Part shown: one piece after another, positions 15,636 through 24,561 of the stretch
Numbering within the stretch: the stretch's first letter is position 1
How the letters are laid out: each line of letters starts with the position of its first letter
DNA from: Candidatus Melainabacteria bacterium
Lineage (GTDB): Bacteria > Cyanobacteriota > Vampirovibrionia > LMEP-6097
Assembly: GCA_005110385.1 (NCBI GenBank)
Contig: DUDT01000021.1
Span: 1 to 45,419, forward strand
Length of the DNA: 45,419 bases
Direction: 5' to 3'
Notes under the pieces: generated by a model
The model's database searches: none
What the model was told of the DNA's origin: nothing
The model's input: only the letters and a program-made list of their open reading frames with translations
Program-made: the position numbers and the translations under genes

Positions 15636-17430
15636 TGCTACTAAACCAATTAATTTTCAAGAGGCTTTAAGAAAAGAAATATTTCTATTCACAAGAAAGC
15701 AAGGAGGATATATTAATGTACTTAACTGTTTTCCTAATAGTTATGAAGTCGGCATGGCAAGCCTTGGCTATCAGTTAGTTTTTAAACTTTTTTCTGAGCA
15801 TGAGAAAACTTCTACCTATAGATATTTCACGAATTTCTATGAAAAGTTTCCACGTGATATTCATTTAGTAAGTTTTTCTGTCTCTTGGGAACTGGATTTC
15901 ATTAATATTATTAAAACTCTAGAGGATTTAAATATTCCACTGCTATCTAAAGATAGAGATATGTCACATCCTTTAATTTATGGTGGCGGTCCAGTACTTA
16001 CTGCAAACCCAGAGCCTTGGGCTGATTTTTTTGATTTTATTACTATAGGCGATTGTGAAAATAATATAGATGGAATAGTGTCACAGACCGAGAAATTTTT
16101 TGGGTTTAGTGGTGGTAAAAATTTCGGGCAAGATGAAAACGCAGAAAATGAAACTCATGAGCAGCAGATCCTGAATGGCTCTCGTGGTGATAAGTTAAGC
16201 TTCTTTGAAGAGATACCTGGAATTTATGTACCTTCTTTATATGAAGCGATTTTAGTAAATGAGGGTCATGAGGCGGGCGAAGATGCCAGAGATGAAGATG
16301 ATGGAAATTTACCAAGTGAAGCCATGTTTTCCACTCTTGAAGATACGGTTGCGCAAGGTGTAGTTAAATATTTCCCGCAAAATTATAAAGCAATAGAGCG
16401 TGAAAAAAGCAAACCCGAGCAGCTAGCTCACAGTTCAGTTATAGCTCCAGATGCGTATTGGGAAGATACCGCTCTTTTAGAGGTGGTGAGAAGCTGTCCT
16501 GAGATGTGTAGATTCTGCTTAGCTAGCTATCTTACGCTGCCTTTTAGGAAGCCCGATATTAACAGTGTTTTAATTCCGAATGTCGAGTATCTTTTAAAAT
16601 TCACTAATAAGATAGGTCTTTTAGGACCTAGTGTAACTCAGCATCCAGAATTTATAGAGCTTTTAAAATATTTAGTCTCTCATCCGAAAAAGCCTCAGGC
16701 ACAAGTCGCTTCTATGCGTGCTGGTACTGTGACTTTAGAGATGGCAGAACTTTTAGTAGAGCTGGGGGTTAAGAGTATGACTATCGCTATCGAAAGTGGC
16801 TCAGAGAGATTAAGAGAGATTATGAATAAAAAGCTTAGCGAAGCTGAGATTTTTAGTGCCTGTGAAAACGCTCTGAATGGCGGTATTAAAGCGGTGAAAC
16901 TCTATGGCATGGTCGGCATGCCCTATGAAACAGATGCTGATATCGAAGCTACTATAGATCTTTTAAAAAGACTGAAAAAATCATTCTCTAGACTGAAAAT
17001 TACTTGGGGCTGTAGCATTTTTACACCGAAGGCACAGACCCCTTTTCAAAACTTTGGGATAGATACGAGTAGCGAAAAAAAATTACAAAAAATTACTAAA
17101 GCCCTAAGACCCGCTGGCATAGAGGTACGCCCTGAAAGCTATAAGTGGACGCAGATTCAAGCTTTAATTTCACGTGGCGATAGATCACTGAGTAAGATGT
17201 TTTTAGAATTAACAGAGTTGGGTGATGAGCCTAGTTATGGGGATTATAAGAAGGCTATTTCTAAAGAGGCTTTTGAGTATTTTGTTTTTAAGGATTGGGG
17301 GGGAAAGCAGGATGCTGAAATTTCTGTGCCGCTGCGTTATCCTTGGCAGTATTTAATGAGTGAGGGGCAGGTGGCTATGCTTGGGAAGCATGCTTTGGAG
17401 GCTGAGGGGAAGGATATTTTAATGAATTGA
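15628..17430 (+). CDS. Radical SAM protein with B12-binding-like N-terminus (TIGR03960-like)
   Basis: The N-terminal third ([20 protein letters not shown] to [29 protein letters not shown]) resembles the cobalamin-type domain of this family. The radical SAM cluster motif is SCPEMCRFC (CxxxCxxC), followed by [13 protein letters not shown] and [18 protein letters not shown]. Such proteins are fused to or paired with TIGR03936 proteins and sometimes sit near ribosome or tRNA genes, but the reaction is unknown. The ATG at 15628 is chosen over the TTG one codon earlier. Residues 170-180 ([11 protein letters not shown]) lie in a hydrophilic insertion and resemble the palindromic-element peptide. 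A second acidic insertion ([15 protein letters not shown]) follows. Confidence 0.85.
   Translation: MDSATKPINFQEALRKEIFLFTRKQGGYINVLNCFPNSYEVGMASLGYQLVFKLFSEHEKTSTYRYFTNFYEKFPRDIHLVSFSVSWELDFINIIKTLEDLNIPLLSKDRDMSHPLIYGGGPVLTANPEPWADFFDFITIGDCENNIDGIVSQTEKFFGFSGGKNFGQDENAENETHEQQILNGSRGDKLSFFEEIPGIYVPSLYEAILVNEGHEAGEDARDEDDGNLPSEAMFSTLEDTVAQGVVKYFPQNYKAIEREKSKPEQLAHSSVIAPDAYWEDTALLEVVRSCPEMCRFCLASYLTLPFRKPDINSVLIPNVEYLLKFTNKIGLLGPSVTQHPEFIELLKYLVSHPKKPQAQVASMRAGTVTLEMAELLVELGVKSMTIAIESGSERLREIMNKKLSEAEIFSACENALNGGIKAVKLYGMVGMPYETDADIEATIDLLKRLKKSFSRLKITWGCSIFTPKAQTPFQNFGIDTSSEKKLQKITKALRPAGIEVRPESYKWTQIQALISRGDRSLSKMFLELTELGDEPSYGDYKKAISKEAFEYFVFKDWGGKQDAEISVPLRYPWQYLMSEGQVAMLGKHALEAEGKDILMN
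16138..16166 (+). repeat. Probable degenerate element copy in the radical SAM gene
   Basis: AACGCAGAAAATGAAA and the GAGCAG after it match the second pabB copy (AATGCAGAAAGTGAAA...GAGCAG) closely and the type copy less well. The frame is the same ([10 protein letters not shown]). No clear left arm remains, so this copy rests on the shared frame and motif. Confidence 0.45.
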
Positions 17431-17880
17431 TTGCTATAAACTTACTTCACATGATTTATTAGTCAATTTATAAGCATGATACTGTCTATCAGAACTTTCA
17501 TGAATCACCTGACGCTCCAGCGAATATAGAAAAAATAAAAGCTTATTTTCTCATGCAGAAAGAAAATCCGCTTTACTAAGAATATTTACTTACTAAGTCT
17601 GATCATGAAAATCAAGAATTGAATATCTTTTAATCAATGATTTGGATTCTGTTTCATCTTTAATAGATTCAGGGTTCAATCCATCTTCAGAGAATTAATT
17701 CTAGTCTGATAACCTTTCTGGTATGTGTTTTTTAAATATCGTCATATTCAAAAATCATGGTATATACAAATTGTATATATTGTACTAATAAATTTCTTAA
17801 ATCTCACCTACTCATAATTTCCCCAAGTAAGCATTTTCTTATTCTTTACTTTGTGGATTAATAGGTCCAAAATGTCTCCT
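17431..17880. other. 450-bp spacer with palindrome and decayed ORF fragments
   Basis: There is no intact gene. It holds a perfect palindrome at 17761-17779. Downstream of it on the - strand is a decayed reading frame: from an ATG near 17747 it runs MTIFKKHIPERLSD, meets two stops, then stays open (SEDGLNPESIKDETESKSLI) for about 30 codons. A different frame starts MIFEYDDI right after the palindrome. The layout (operator palindrome, then a short gene) suggests the remains of a toxin-antitoxin module, possibly BrnT-like, but that is a guess. Confidence 0.4.
17761..17779. promoter_or_regulatory. Palindromic operator-like site TATATACAA-A-TTGTATATA
   Basis: Nine-base arms are perfectly complementary around a single A. 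Short TATA/TTGTATA palindromes of this kind are common operators of small toxin-antitoxin operons. It sits just before the decayed frame on the - strand. Confidence 0.4.
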
Positions 17881-19239
17881 CTAAAGAGGGACCAGTGATA
17901 AATAAGCATTAGAATATAAACTCTCATAAATCTTCTCTGCTTTTAACTTTATCTCTTTAAGTTCTTCTTCAGGATTAGATCCAGAGGTAATACCAGCTCC
18001 ACTATGAAAAGATAATTCTTTTTTATTCTTGTCATAGACAAGGCTTCTAATAATAATATTAAATTCACCACCTTCATGAAATTTAAAATATCCTATAGAG
18101 CCTGTATAAGGACCACGTTTTACTCCCTCTAGTTCTTTTATAACTTCCATCGCTCGAATTTTAGGAGTGCCAGTTATAGAACCACCAGGAAAAGTAGCGG
18201 AGAAGATCTTTTCTAAGTCAGGGAGTGACGTAAATTTCTGAGATTTATTTGTCATTCTCAGTTTTGAATTCTTATGTTCAGAAGATATTTCTAAAAAGCT
18301 GTCTTCATTTAAAACAGAGCTTACTTTAGAAACTAAATGAAATAAATTTTTAAATTTTTTTATTTCCATAAATTCAGATACTTTCACAGAACCAATTTTA
18401 GAAATACGGCTTAAATCATTTCTAATTAAATCTATTATCATGATATGTTCAGCTTTTTCTTTCTCGGAGATTAACAACTCATTTTTTTTTGTTAAATCGG
18501 CAGTACCCTTAATCGGACTGCTTTCTATAATCCAATTATGGGACTGCTCGCAAACTCCAATTTCTACATTTTTGCGAGCAGTCATATCTGGATAAATTTT
18601 CAGAAACGACTCTGGCGAGCTACTTAAGATGGCGTAGTCAGAATAATTTATAAAAGCACTGTAAGGAGCAGGGTTTTCTTCTTTAAGATTCTTATAAAGT
18701 CTTTCTATATCATCACTTGATAAACTTTTAGTCCAAGAGATTTTCTCCGAGATATTAGCCTGGTAGATATCACCTTCTTCTATATATTTTTGACATTCTT
18801 GAATTTTTTTAATATATTCACTTCCATTGAAGCCTTTTATAGAAAAGTCTTTTAGTCTAAATTCCTGCTTAGCTTGCTTTCGTAACTGCTCATAAATTTC
18901 ACTTTCTGCATTTACGCCACTGTTAAGCTCAACTGTACTCATCTTTTTAATTTCTTCATAGAGAATAAATTCCATTTCACCTTCATAGCAGACATATCCT
19001 GCTATACCAGCGTTAGGATACTCTAGAATCTCAGGATTCTCTTGAAGAAACGCATTAAGCCCACTAAGAGAGAAAAACTTCCTAATGGGCTTAAAACATT
19101 TTATTTGATTTATTAATTTACTGTCAAAGCAGTGCTGCGGTCTTAAATTTACAGCATCTTCCACTAGAGTCTCTAGTAAAAAATTATGATCTTTGAGTGC
19201 AAACTCTGACTGATGCATTACCATTGAATCCCTCAGCAT
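17881..19239 (-). CDS. pabB: Aminodeoxychorismate synthase component I
   Basis: PabB turns chorismate plus ammonia into 4-amino-4-deoxychorismate on the way to folate. The chorismate-binding core is clear: GSITGTPKIRAMEVIKELE, GPYTGSIGYF, IIIRSLVY and SGAGITSGSNPEEEL. PIKGT at residues 242-246 carries the Lys typical of PabB, where anthranilate synthases have PIAGT. Three hydrophilic insertions are visible against the family: residues 106-119 and 219-234 are palindromic-element copies, and about 321-338 (EHKNSKLRMTNKSQKFTS) is a third of another type. The start overlaps folB by about 56 bases; Met 6 or Met 8 are alternatives that still overlap. No glutaminase subunit is nearby. Confidence 0.93.
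   Translation of the reverse strand: MLRDSMVMHQSEFALKDHNFLLETLVEDAVNLRPQHCFDSKLINQIKCFKPIRKFFSLSGLNAFLQENPEILEYPNAGIAGYVCYEGEMEFILYEEIKKMSTVELNSGVNAESEIYEQLRKQAKQEFRLKDFSIKGFNGSEYIKKIQECQKYIEEGDIYQANISEKISWTKSLSSDDIERLYKNLKEENPAPYSAFINYSDYAILSSSPESFLKIYPDMTARKNVEIGVCEQSHNWIIESSPIKGTADLTKKNELLISEKEKAEHIMIIDLIRNDLSRISKIGSVKVSEFMEIKKFKNLFHLVSKVSSVLNEDSFLEISSEHKNSKLRMTNKSQKFTSLPDLEKIFSATFPGGSITGTPKIRAMEVIKELEGVKRGPYTGSIGYFKFHEGGEFNIIIRSLVYDKNKKELSFHSGAGITSGSNPEEELKEIKLKAEKIYESLYSNAYLSLVPL
18238..18261 (-). repeat. Third insertion in pabB with short inverted repeat
   Basis: The DNA behind residues of the third insertion contains CTGAGA...TCTCAG, a 6-bp inverted repeat with a 12-nt loop, and the GTCATTCTCAG string that recalls common intergenic repeats. 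The protein here is some 18 residues longer than usual PabB between the VSSV strand and the FPGGS motif. It does not share sequence with the NVE-type element. Confidence 0.35.
18542..18583 (-). repeat. Type copy of the in-frame palindromic element, in pabB
   Basis: A 42-bp unit: 13-base arms GACTGCTCGCAAA and TTTGCGAGCAGTC, perfectly complementary, around a 16-base loop. It is 14 codons long, so it keeps the frame, and encodes the middle of MTARKNVEIGVCEQSH just before the PIKGT active-site motif. This is the best preserved copy. Confidence 0.85.
18884..18924 (-). repeat. Second element copy in pabB
   Basis: AATGCAGAAAGTGAAATTT and GAGCAGT match the type copy at most positions and are read in the same frame (VNAESEIYEQL). 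The arms are still partly complementary (AAC...TAAAT with ATTTA...GTT). It lies about 300 bases upstream of the type copy in the same gene. Confidence 0.6.
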
Positions 19240-19549
19240 TAATTACAGGTTTATGTATTCTAATATCTACAGTATCAATGCGTACGAATTTTTTAAAAAG
19301 CTCATCAGTAATAGATTTGCTGAGATGTTCAATTAAATTGTACTCTTTTGCTTTAGCCACGTCTTGAATAATATGAGATAAGTCTACATAGCTAATACTA
19401 TCTTCCATTCTATCGAGCGTGCATGCAGAGCTAAGATCTAGAGCCACTCTTAGATTCACTATAACCGCTTGGCCTCTTCTTCTTTCGCTCTCATATATAC
19501 CAAGCCTACAAAAAGCCTGAACATTCTCTAAATATATTTCAGTGATCAT
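19184..19549 (-). CDS. folB: Dihydroneopterin aldolase
   Basis: FolB cleaves dihydroneopterin to 6-hydroxymethyl-dihydropterin in folate synthesis. The start IYLENVQAFCRLGIYESERRRGQAV, the SYVDLSHIIQ segment and EHLSKSITDELF (with the active-site Glu of YNLIEHL) fit the family, as does the length of 121 aa. The ATG is 2 bases after the stop of the coiled-coil gene, and the 3' end overlaps pabB, so it is part of one operon devoted in part to folate. Confidence 0.93.
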   Translation of the reverse strand: MITEIYLENVQAFCRLGIYESERRRGQAVIVNLRVALDLSSACTLDRMEDSISYVDLSHIIQDVAKAKEYNLIEHLSKSITDELFKKFVRIDTVDIRIHKPVINAEGFNGNASVRVCTQRS

Positions 19550-19551
19550 AA

Positions 19552-20145
19552 TTAACTAGCAGTAATTTCAGTTTTAAGTCTTTTAATTCTCTGCGAAAAC
19601 TCCACAGTTAATAAAGAAGACTCTTCTACTTGTTTTTCTAGCAAAGAACATTTAGTTTTAAAATGCTCAAGTTCTTGGGTAAGCTGTTCTATATTAGCGT
19701 TCTTAATATTTAAGATTTCCTCAAGCTCTTCATTAGCAGTAGTATTTACTGCCATTAAACTGTCATTTTTATTTTCTAATTCAGGCTTTTCCTCTCTGTT
19801 GCTTGTGTCTACAGGTAATGCCTTCGAAGTCTCTAAATCCAAGAGTTTATTATTAAACTCTTCAAGCTTCTCTTCTAAGTCTCTAATCTCAGAATTTTTA
19901 TCGTTTAGAGTACATTGAAGTTTTGCTAGTGACTTCATTTCTTGTTCACTTAGTTGACTTACTTCATTTAGTGCTTTATCCAATAGAGATTGGCTCTTTT
20001 CTAATAAAGTAGCCTTTCCTAAACCACCCATAAAAATATCAAAGATATTTTTTGAGTTTCTTTTATTAATCTCAGTCAAAACATTATCCTTAGCTGATTT
20101 AATAAAGTCGGATATTTCTTTAAGTCTTGATTCGTTATTTCGCAT
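19552..20145 (-). CDS. Coiled-coil hypothetical protein, 197 aa
   Basis: There is no recognised domain. From about residue 55 to the end the sequence is heptad-rich and highly charged (LEEKLEEFNNKLLDLE, EELEEILNIKNANIEQLTQELE), which predicts a long coiled coil with a break near 107-130. The head contains GLGKATLLEKSQSLLDKAL. Its start overlaps the end of the S1 gene by 11 bases and folB follows after 2 bases, so it is cotranscribed with both. Confidence 0.75.
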   Translation of the reverse strand: MRNNESRLKEISDFIKSAKDNVLTEINKRNSKNIFDIFMGGLGKATLLEKSQSLLDKALNEVSQLSEQEMKSLAKLQCTLNDKNSEIRDLEEKLEEFNNKLLDLETSKALPVDTSNREEKPELENKNDSLMAVNTTANEELEEILNIKNANIEQLTQELEHFKTKCSLLEKQVEESSLLTVEFSQRIKRLKTEITAS

Positions 20146-21256
20146 GTTCTAGCTCCTTTGCTGTCTTTGCTGTTACTACATCCACATCACTCTCTATCTT
20201 TATTGCAGCAGGAACTAGTTTGACACCCATTCTCTTCTTGGATTTTTCGATATTAGTTATCTCTACTTCAAATTTAGTGCCTAGTACTGGAAACTCTTTT
20301 TCACTGTAATTTGATTTGTGTAAAAGGGCTTCTATGCCTGGTTCAACTTCAATAAAGAATCCAAATTCGGCATGACTAACCACTTTGCCTTTATGCTTAG
20401 TGCCGACCTTAAATTTATTTTCATCAACTATAGTCCAAGGTTCAGGAACTATCTGTTTTCTACTTATAGCTATCTGTTGATTATCGCTGTCTATTTTAAA
20501 TACTTTTCCAGAGATCTCATCACCAGCACTAATTAAATCAGAGGGTTCATTAAACCTAGCCCAAGATAATTCAGAAGAAGGGATCAGGATGTCTATACCG
20601 TCGTACTCAATAAAAGCACCAAATTTAGTAGTCCTTACTACTTTCCCTGTAATTTCCTGACCTATAAAGAGTTTGCTGATTACTTCATTAATCTTTGCTT
20701 TTCTTTGCTCATCGCTAACAGTTTTATTATCAAGAATAATCTTATTTTTAGATTCATCTAACTCTAAGATTTTAGCTGGAATCTTTTTACCTACCCATTT
20801 CTGCTGGTCAAGGTTTTTTAAAGATTCATGCTTGTAATCGATAAGCCTCAGTGGAATAAAAGCTCTCTGCTTAGTCAGAGTAATGGTAACTTCTGCACCA
20901 TTTTTAACGACTTTATTAATTAAGACTTCTAGATTCTGCTCTCTAAGCTCGTTTAGCTTATTCCAGCTCGCCTTCTCTTCTATTCTTTTAATCGAAGCTC
21001 TATAAACACCCGATGTTTTACGTTCTTCTTCAAGGATGCAAACCTCAACACGCTCACCGATTTTATAGTCTTTAAGGTCTTTAGTGCCGAGTTCGTTCTT
21101 AGTTATACATGCTTCGTAATTCTTGTTTATATCTAAAAAAATTCCATCAGAGTTAACTGCAAGCACAGTAGCTTGTAGTATCTGACCTTGCTGTGGTCGG
21201 TTTTCTTGCCTAGCAAGCAGAATTTCTTCTACTAATTTATTATTCTTAGCTGCCAT
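20135..21256 (-). CDS. S1-domain RNA-binding protein (ribosomal protein S1-like)
   Basis: Four S1 repeats are visible: about residues 20-90 (GQILQATVLAVNSDGIFLDIN), 105-180, 195-265 (GQEITGKVVRTTKFGAFIEYDGIDILIPSSELSWAR) and 280-350 (GTKHKGKVVSHAEFGFFIEVEPGIEALLHKSNYS). The third and fourth are best preserved. Bacterial S1 with four repeats is usual in Cyanobacteria and Gram-positives, and it helps mRNA bind the 30S subunit. The ATG at 21256 (MAAKNNK) is preferred over the TTG three codons upstream. A second S1 homologue elsewhere cannot be excluded, so no gene symbol is given. Confidence 0.88.
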   Translation of the reverse strand: MAAKNNKLVEEILLARQENRPQQGQILQATVLAVNSDGIFLDINKNYEACITKNELGTKDLKDYKIGERVEVCILEEERKTSGVYRASIKRIEEKASWNKLNELREQNLEVLINKVVKNGAEVTITLTKQRAFIPLRLIDYKHESLKNLDQQKWVGKKIPAKILELDESKNKIILDNKTVSDEQRKAKINEVISKLFIGQEITGKVVRTTKFGAFIEYDGIDILIPSSELSWARFNEPSDLISAGDEISGKVFKIDSDNQQIAISRKQIVPEPWTIVDENKFKVGTKHKGKVVSHAEFGFFIEVEPGIEALLHKSNYSEKEFPVLGTKFEVEITNIEKSKKRMGVKLVPAAIKIESDVDVVTAKTAKELEHAK

Positions 21257-21286
21257 AAATAACAATACGTAATATTATATTCTAAC

Positions 21287-21775
21287 TCATTTGACTTTTA
21301 AAAATTCAGAAAAATAATATCTTGAGGCTAAAGCCAGTCCTAGAGCAATAGCTGCATATATAAAACCGAAAATATTAAATGAATCTAAACCAATATCACG
21401 TAAAAATCTTAATAAAAAGCCCAAGCCTATCATTAGACTAATCATGACGCTTCCTTTAACTCCAAAAAGAATTAAAAAGCCGATGACGTAATTAATCGGA
21501 CGTTCATCTATCTTAGGTAAGTTAGAAATATTTCTTAAACAAGCTTTTTTTAAAACAGTAGTAGCTTTTAAGATTCCTACTGCTACTGAGAGAATCAAAA
21601 GTGAAAGCATCCAAGAAGGTTGTTCAAAATAGGGGCTAAGCCACTGAACTGCTCTGTTACCAATTCTTAAGCCAACGCTTAACCAAATCAGCCCTGCTAT
21701 TAATAAGCTAAATCTTGCTGGAGTCATTTTTTTAATACTATCAAATGGCGCAGTATCAAGGTTGTACTTTACCAA
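21287..21775 (-). CDS. Integral membrane protein, 162 aa
   Basis: Four hydrophobic stretches (about residues 23-40, 55-72, 93-118, 133-150) suggest a small polytopic membrane protein. I do not recognise the family. Its start overlaps the end of the BatB/C gene by 7 bases, so it is translated with the VWA cassette. The motif GLRIGNRAVQW after the first helix and the PKIDERPINYVIGF segment are the most distinctive parts. Confidence 0.75.
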   Translation of the reverse strand: MVKYNLDTAPFDSIKKMTPARFSLLIAGLIWLSVGLRIGNRAVQWLSPYFEQPSWMLSLLILSVAVGILKATTVLKKACLRNISNLPKIDERPINYVIGFLILFGVKGSVMISLMIGLGFLLRFLRDIGLDSFNIFGFIYAAIALGLALASRYYFSEFLKVK

Positions 21776-23565
21776 GGGTTTAAATTTTTATTTCTTGAGC
21801 TTTGTTTTGATTGTGCTTTTCCATGTTTATGTGCTTCACCTTCCTGAACTTGCAATAAAAGGTTTTCTAATTCTTGTTCTGAGAGTTTGTTTTTATTTTC
21901 AGAATTTTCCTCGGGTTTTTTTTCTGGTTTAGTTTTATTTTTTTCTTCGCTGGGTTTATCTTTTTTTTCTTTATCTCCGTCTTTATTTTTTTTCTTTTCT
22001 TGTTCTGCTTTATTTTCTTCAGGATTATTTTTTCTCTCTTCCTCGTCTTGGAGGAGTTTTTCAGCTAATTTCAGATTATAGATGGCATCTCTATCTTGAG
22101 GATTTAGCTTTAATGCCGCTTTATAAGAGGAGATAGCTTTTCTGTAATTTTTTTGTTTAAAGTAAGAATTAGCTAAATTATAGAAAGCTTTTTCTTTTAA
22201 ATCATCGTTTTTGGGATTATTCTGAATACTTTTCTTGAAAAGGCTTTCAGCCTGCTTAAAGTTATTTTCTTTATATATTATTCTAGCTAGATTATAATTC
22301 AGGCGAGCGTTTTGTGGGTTATCACTGAGAGCTTTTATATAAAGCTCTTTAGCAGTAGTAAATTTAGAATTTTTTAAATTGAAATCACCTTGAATTATAT
22401 TTGGATTAATGAAAGCTTCTACTGGTCTTAAAGATAGGCTACTTAAAATTAGAAATATTATTATAGGTAAAGTATTTTTCTTTTGTTCTGCCTTTTCCTT
22501 ATTTAGTGCAGTAGGGGTATTTTTAAGGATCCGCTGAAGTGATTTATCGTTTTTAATACTAGTATCAAAATTATTTATAAAGCCAAGAAGCAAAGCAGAA
22601 AGGCTTTCTAGGATTAAGAAGAGAAGAGCTAGGCTAAGAAATATCTGGTAAGTTTCTTGCCAACGCTGTATTTTACTGGTTTTTAAATTTTTACGATTCT
22701 GTCCTTTTTTAATAAAGTTATCGTAGACATTCTCTAGATTTAAGTTTCCAGAGCGTGAGAGAATATATTTTCCATCCGTAATTTTAGCTATATCTTTTAG
22801 AAGGCTTTCATTGAGCTTAGAGATAACTAGTTTCCCATTTTTATCTTTTATCAGTTCATCGTTATAACTAATAGGGGCTCCTTCAGCAGAGCCAATGCCG
22901 ATAGAAATAATTTTAATGCCTTGTTTTTTTGCTTCAGCAGCTAGTTCATTAGTTTGCTGATCCTGTTCCTCGCCGTCACTCACTATAACCAGATATTTTT
23001 CCTTACTTTCTAAAAAACTAAAGCCGCGAATAGCAGTTTCTATAGCTGATTTAATTGAAGTACCCTCAGCAGTGATACTATCTACTTCTATCTGCTGAAC
23101 CCATTCTTTAACCATACCGTAATCATGTGTTAATGGTGACTGTAAGAAACTAGTACCAGCGAAGACTATAATTCCGACTTTATCACCATCGAGTTTATCT
23201 ATGAGTTTTGCTATCTCTAGCTTGGCTCTAAATAAGCGATTTGGGCTAATGTCACTAGCTAGCATGCTTTTAGAGACATCCATGGCGATAAATATATTAG
23301 AACCCTGCTTCTCTATGGTCTGTATATCGAAATTCCACCGCGGAGATATGAGACTAATGATCATAAATAGTAAAGCTAAACAGAGTAGCAGTGATTTAAA
23401 GAAAATAAACTTAGGCTTAAAAGAAGGAATAAGTTCTAGGATTCGCTTCTCTACACAGAATTCTAGTAAGTCTTTTTTAGATTTTTTAAATGACCATATT
23501 AGAAAACCTATTAGTAAGGGAAGTAGAAATAATAATGTTAAAAGTTCAGGATGTTTAATATTCAT
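21769..23565 (-). CDS. VWA-TPR membrane protein (BatB/BatC fusion)
   Basis: Two N-terminal membrane helices (residues about 8-25 and 55-75) precede a von Willebrand A domain with the metal site AMDVSKSMLASD and VSDGEEQD; a third helix lies near 310-330 and a fourth near 365-383. Residues about 390-500 are three or four TPR units (ARLNYNLARIIYKENNFKQAE, AFYNLANSYFKQKNYRKAI, RDAIYNLKLAEKLL). The tail is a long Lys/Glu run. In Bacteroidetes and other phyla BatB (VWA) and BatC (TPR) are separate or fused, and act with MoxR ATPases, probably as a chaperone-like system at the membrane. Confidence 0.88.
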   Translation of the reverse strand: MNIKHPELLTLLFLLPLLIGFLIWSFKKSKKDLLEFCVEKRILELIPSFKPKFIFFKSLLLCLALLFMIISLISPRWNFDIQTIEKQGSNIFIAMDVSKSMLASDISPNRLFRAKLEIAKLIDKLDGDKVGIIVFAGTSFLQSPLTHDYGMVKEWVQQIEVDSITAEGTSIKSAIETAIRGFSFLESKEKYLVIVSDGEEQDQQTNELAAEAKKQGIKIISIGIGSAEGAPISYNDELIKDKNGKLVISKLNESLLKDIAKITDGKYILSRSGNLNLENVYDNFIKKGQNRKNLKTSKIQRWQETYQIFLSLALLFLILESLSALLLGFINNFDTSIKNDKSLQRILKNTPTALNKEKAEQKKNTLPIIIFLILSSLSLRPVEAFINPNIIQGDFNLKNSKFTTAKELYIKALSDNPQNARLNYNLARIIYKENNFKQAESLFKKSIQNNPKNDDLKEKAFYNLANSYFKQKNYRKAISSYKAALKLNPQDRDAIYNLKLAEKLLQDEEERKNNPEENKAEQEKKKNKDGDKEKKDKPSEEKNKTKPEKKPEENSENKNKLSEQELENLLLQVQEGEAHKHGKAQSKQSSRNKNLNPW

Positions 23566-23571
23566 TTCTAC

Positions 23572-24561
23572 TTAAAACCTCTTCAGTACAGTATTAGCTA
23601 AGCTTATCTCTAGTAGGAATATTAGAAAAGCTGCCCACAAGAAGTATTCATATTTATCTTGATAATTATGATATTGCTTTACCTCACGTTCTGTTTTTTC
23701 TAGCTTATTTATTTCATCATAGATAGCAGTTAGTTCTTCTGTACTTTTTGCTCTAAAATACTTAGCAGCAGTGCTTTCTGCGATTTCAGTAAGCGTAGCT
23801 TCGTCTATGGTTACATTCTGTTTAATTAATTTATCACCGTAAGGAGTTTTAATCAGAAAGGGTACTTCGCCTTCTTGTCCTATACCTATAGTGTAGATTT
23901 TAATATGATATTTCTTAGCAAGCTCGGTCGCCATCAGAGGTGAGATACTGCCAGCAGTGTTCTGTCCGTCTGTCATCAAAATTAAAATTTTAGACTTAGC
24001 GTCTAAGTCTTTTAATCTTTTGACCCCAAGGGCGATAGCTGAGCCGATAGCAGTCGCATTACCAGCGGCGCCGATGTATAGCTGTCTTACTAAATCTAAT
24101 ACAGCACCGTGATCTCTAGTAATAGGACACTGTGTATAGGCTTCATCCCCGAAAACGATTAAACCTAATCTATCATTAGTTCTAGAAATAATAAATTCAC
24201 TGACTATTTTTTTAAGCACGGTAAGTCTATCTACGGTATCCTCTTCTATTTTAAAATCAAGTGCTGACATACTTTGAGAGGTATCGATTAATAGGATAAT
24301 GTCTAGCCCAAGATTTTTTTCAGAAATCATCGACTGCCCAAACTGTGGTCTAGCCAAGGCGATAATAATTAAAATTATCGCTAGTATCCTTAATATAAAA
24401 GGGAAATGATAAGTTAAAGTATCTAGAATGCTTGTTCGGAAACGGTTTCCATTAGCCAAGCTTAACTGTAAACCAGAAACTTTAGCTTTTTTAAAGTGCA
24501 AGAAAATAAGCAAAGGCACTAAAAGCAGTAACAGAAAGAATAGTGGGCTGGCGAAACTCAT
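23572..24561 (-). CDS. batA: VWA membrane protein, BatA-like
   Basis: Helices near residues 6-22 and 55-75, a von Willebrand A domain with LLIDTSQSMSALDF (MIDAS) and LILMTDGQNTAG, and a C-terminal helix near 308-325 give the usual BatA layout at its usual length (329 aa). The first codons overlap the end of the DUF4381 gene by 4 bases (ATGA). BatB/C follows after 6 bases. Confidence 0.9.
   Translation of the reverse strand: MSFASPLFFLLLLLVPLLIFLHFKKAKVSGLQLSLANGNRFRTSILDTLTYHFPFILRILAIILIIIALARPQFGQSMISEKNLGLDIILLIDTSQSMSALDFKIEEDTVDRLTVLKKIVSEFIISRTNDRLGLIVFGDEAYTQCPITRDHGAVLDLVRQLYIGAAGNATAIGSAIALGVKRLKDLDAKSKILILMTDGQNTAGSISPLMATELAKKYHIKIYTIGIGQEGEVPFLIKTPYGDKLIKQNVTIDEATLTEIAESTAAKYFRAKSTEELTAIYDEINKLEKTEREVKQYHNYQDKYEYFLWAAFLIFLLEISLANTVLKRF

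Noticed and set aside
16106-16315. A 69-codon - strand frame rich in His and Leu
   Set aside because: It is antisense to the radical SAM gene, with no start signal and a composition that reflects the acidic insert of that gene.
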